Assembly: GCA_025526915.1 (NCBI GenBank)
Contig: JAHLKH010000179.1
Coordinates: 1-57,115 of the forward strand
Length of the DNA stretch: 57,115 nt
DNA from: Entophlyctis helioformis
Lineage: Eukaryota > Chytridiomycota > Chytridiomycetes > Chytridiales > Chytriomycetaceae
Direction of reading: 5' to 3'
Under the pieces are notes generated by a model, which was given only the letters and a program-made list of their open reading frames with translations, had not been told where the DNA came from and ran no database searches. Below, in pieces: positions 54,875 to 57,115 of this stretch (position 1 is the stretch's first letter; every line of letters begins with the position of its first letter). Both the position numbers and the translations under genes were made by a program.

Positions 54875-57115
54875 CATACGAACACGAACACGATCCTGCA
54901 TGCTACCATCAGGTCGTGCTCACGTGGGTCGAAGGCACCGAAGGCGCCACGGTATCCGACATCTTCTCGTCGATTGCCATGTCCGTCAACGTCACCATGG
55001 TCGCCAAAGTGCCGTTCTCCATCTCGGACGAAAAGGACCTGTACATGCAGGTGCTAGGCCCGCTCAAGTTTATCCGGTCGACCAAGGCGCGCGTGATTGT
55101 GCTTGCCGGTGGGCCGAGTGCCAGCCTGGACATTATGCTGGCTGCGAACCGTCTCGGCATGGTCGGCAACGGCTATGTGTGGATCACGCTGCAGACGCAG
55201 TTTGCGCCAAACTATGCTCGCCAGCGCGCATACTGGGGTGTGTCCTTGCCTTGCCTTGTCTTGTCTTGCGCTGTATGACGTTGGGTGGTTTTGCAGGTGA
55301 TATTAAGGGAGGTGGCTGTTGGCTGACACACGCCGTCAAGGCTCCGAGTTCTCGCCATCCGTGCTGCGCGGCGTGACGCAGCTGTCAATGCCGCGCGGCC
55401 CCTACCCCAGGATCCCGTCTTCCAGACCTTCAAGACCAAGTTCGAGGCCTACGCTTCACTGATCGCCTCGGGCACCGATGCATCCTTTTACCGCTCCCTC
55501 TCGACCAACACGTCCAGCCCCAACCATCCGCGCAACGCCTTTTACGACGACCCGGGCACCAACACGATCCCGGCCTTTAACGTCCTGGCCGGCTACGACG
55601 GTATCATGACGGCTGCCATCGCCATGGAAAAGGTGGGGTTGCGTCAATGCTGTGCACCACCTGTGTGTGTCCTGCTGGATCACTCACGCGTCTCCACATA
55701 CACACATACATCCTTCCCTCGACAACAACACAGCGGCTCCAAGAATCCAATGCCAACGGCAACACTCTCACGCTGTCGACCGGCATCAACTTTGCCGCCA
55801 CACTCCTCGAAAACATCACGGCCGTCACCTACCACGGCGTGACGGGCATCTCCACGTTCAAGCCCGTCGGCGATCCTGGCATGCCCTACGAGCTCAAGCT
55901 CCTCAAAGGCGACGTGTGGCCCTCGCCCACCAATGCCGCCGCTGCCATGTCCCTCGTCGGTACCATCAGCGTGCCGGCTTCGGGTGTCCTGGACGCCGTC
56001 GTCACCTTGACCCTCTCGTCGTACTTTTGGTAAGTGAGGGCTCCTCTCCGCTCTTCCACGCCATGTGTCATGTGTCATTGGGGTGATGCTCACTCAACCG
56101 CCACTACCATTACCACTAAAAGGAACGACGGCCGGGTCGCGAGCGTTTTTGTGCCGCCGCAGTATCCCCGTGCTGGTCGAAGAGTTTATCCCATGGGACA
56201 CGGCCGATACCAAGGCGATTCTTGGACTGCATATCGTGTTCTGGGCCGTGCTGGTTGCCACGCTGCTCGTCTTGGTCGTCAAGGCCGCGTCGCCGGAAGT
56301 CAAGCGCGCGTCTCCCAACTTCATGGGCCTGCTGACGGTGAGCCGGATGGCGTGTGTGGTTGTGTGTGGTGTTTGGTGTGTGGTTGAGTGTGCGCTGATA
56401 CGGATACGTGCACCATCACAGGTCGGCCTGATGATCGCGTCGCTGAATGTGCTGACCCTGCCAGGCAAGACCAAGGATCTCGGGTGTCTCTTGCGTCCTT
56501 GGCCGCTGTCCATCGGTCTGTGCATTGTCCTCACAACGATCCTTGCCAAAGTAAGCAACGCCTCCACACGATTGCCGCTCATTGCCGCCGACGCCTGCTG
56601 TTCACACGAATCAAATGGCTGACACGCCATGTCTAGGTGTACCACATCTACTACGTGTTTGACAACATAGACCTGTACCAGCTGCCCACGCTGCTGTTCA
56701 ACTCGCCCAAACTGTATGCCGGTCGTGACGGCCGTCGTGGTCGCCAATTCCGTGAGTCTGAGTGGTGTGCCCAGTGTTTGCACGAGGTGCATGTCGCTGA
56801 CCAATGGCATGCCCAAAGGCTATCCTAATCAGCTACACAGCCAAGGCACCGCTCCGCAGCAGCTTTGTTCTCGACGAGCAGCTCAACAAACGCACCTATG
56901 TAAGAGCATCACCCGTGTTGTCTTGGTCATTGCCATGGACGGACACTGACACTGACGCTGACACTGACACTGACACTGACGCTCGACGGCATTGACATCC
57001 AAGGCGTGTCTGACGGCCCCCGAGACCGCGAGCACCACCAACGGCCTGATCTGGTTCGCCATCATCTTTGATCTCCTCCTCCTGGCGTCAACGATCCTGT
57101 TTGCCTACTGGACAC
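53827..57115 (+). CDS. class C GPCR-like receptor (GABA-B/mGluR type), partial at right edge
   Basis: A signal peptide (VAWAVILGLLCGCQVA) begins a multi-exon gene that runs out of the window. The ectodomain is a Venus-flytrap (ANF-receptor) fold: GVNLAIRDLNSGYTD, KYSIWAGPLSSELTTASSL, YGYFWRYVDPVENLAEPAI, RVIVLAGGPSASLDIMLA and AFNVLAGYDGIMTAAIAME. It is followed by a juxtamembrane region and 7TM helices: ILGLHIVFWAVLVATLLVL, then SPEVKRASPNFMGLLT, VGLMIASLNVLTLPG, LLRPWPLSIGLCIVLTTILA and, at the edge, GLIWFAIIFDLLLLASTI. The KRASPNF motif and the Cys/Arg/Pro at the third helix fit the GABA-B-like class. Ligand unknown; signalling through a heterotrimeric G protein is expected. Frame slips of one base are needed near 54198, 56135-56160 and 56718. 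At least nine introns are present. Confidence 0.82.
54829..54869. repeat. (CA)n microsatellite in GPCR intron
   Basis: About 19-20 CA units inside the intron that follows the exon ending RQFNWTD. Confidence 0.9.

Overview
The window is nuclear DNA of a zoosporic fungus, most likely a chytrid (Rhizophydiales-like; inferred from gene content, since no search was run). It is GC-rich, with short GT-AG introns (mostly 60-140 nt) and intergenic gaps of about 20-750 bp. Markers on both sides support this. Fungal or general opisthokont markers are an OLE1-type delta-9 desaturase fused to cytochrome b5, an Slt2/Mpk1-like MAP kinase and a GT34 Mnn10/Mnn11-like mannosyltransferase. Genes kept in flagellated lineages are a MORN3 homologue and a class C (GABA-B-like) receptor. 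No bacterial operon, rRNA, CRISPR array or intact transposon is seen. One tRNA gene, tRNA-Glu(CTC), lies at 34711-34782.

Layout: 1-1312 (-) ankyrin-repeat protein, cut by the window edge; 1334-3216 (-) secreted zinc metallopeptidase; 3522-4322 (-) small secreted protein; 4604-6493 (-) GDP-mannose pyrophosphorylase GMPPA; 6743-9802 (-) CPSF6-like 3'-end processing factor; 10066-11170 (+) KTI12; 11392-13874 (-) MAP kinase; 14579-15547 (-) GT34 glycosyltransferase; 15813-18744 (+) AIFM3-like Rieske flavoprotein; 19126-20506 (+) MORN3; 20633-24122 (-) PIP kinase with an N-terminal membrane anchor; 24395-29902 (-) giant multi-RRM-like protein; 30451-30943 (+) U1-C/ZMAT5-type zinc finger; 31439-33951 (-) atypical small GTPase with a long tail; tRNA-Glu; 34977-42841 a large inverted duplication, each arm holding one desaturase gene; 43006-44901 (-) F-box protein; 44998-46421 (+) JmjC/KDM8-like oxygenase; 46642-48682 (-) single-pass SH3 receptor; 49195-51484 (+) FHA-RING (Dma/CHFR-like) ligase; 51994-53767 (-) rhomboid protease; 53827 to the right edge (+) class C GPCR.

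Two things stand out. First, there is an approximately 3.55 kb inverted duplication with a 734-bp unique spacer. Each arm carries a desaturase gene, and each copy has its own, different 1-nt frameshift. Second, single-base indels, mostly in short homopolymers, break the reading frame of at least six otherwise convincing gene models. The likeliest explanation is uncorrected long-read consensus error, so apparent pseudogenes here should be read with caution. Several genes are united by surface and signalling roles (GMPPA, GT34, MAP kinase, SH3 receptor, GPCR, PIP kinase, small GTPase), but they are ordinary neighbours rather than a visible cluster. Gene coordinates below span introns; exon limits were worked out by hand from splice signals and reading phase.
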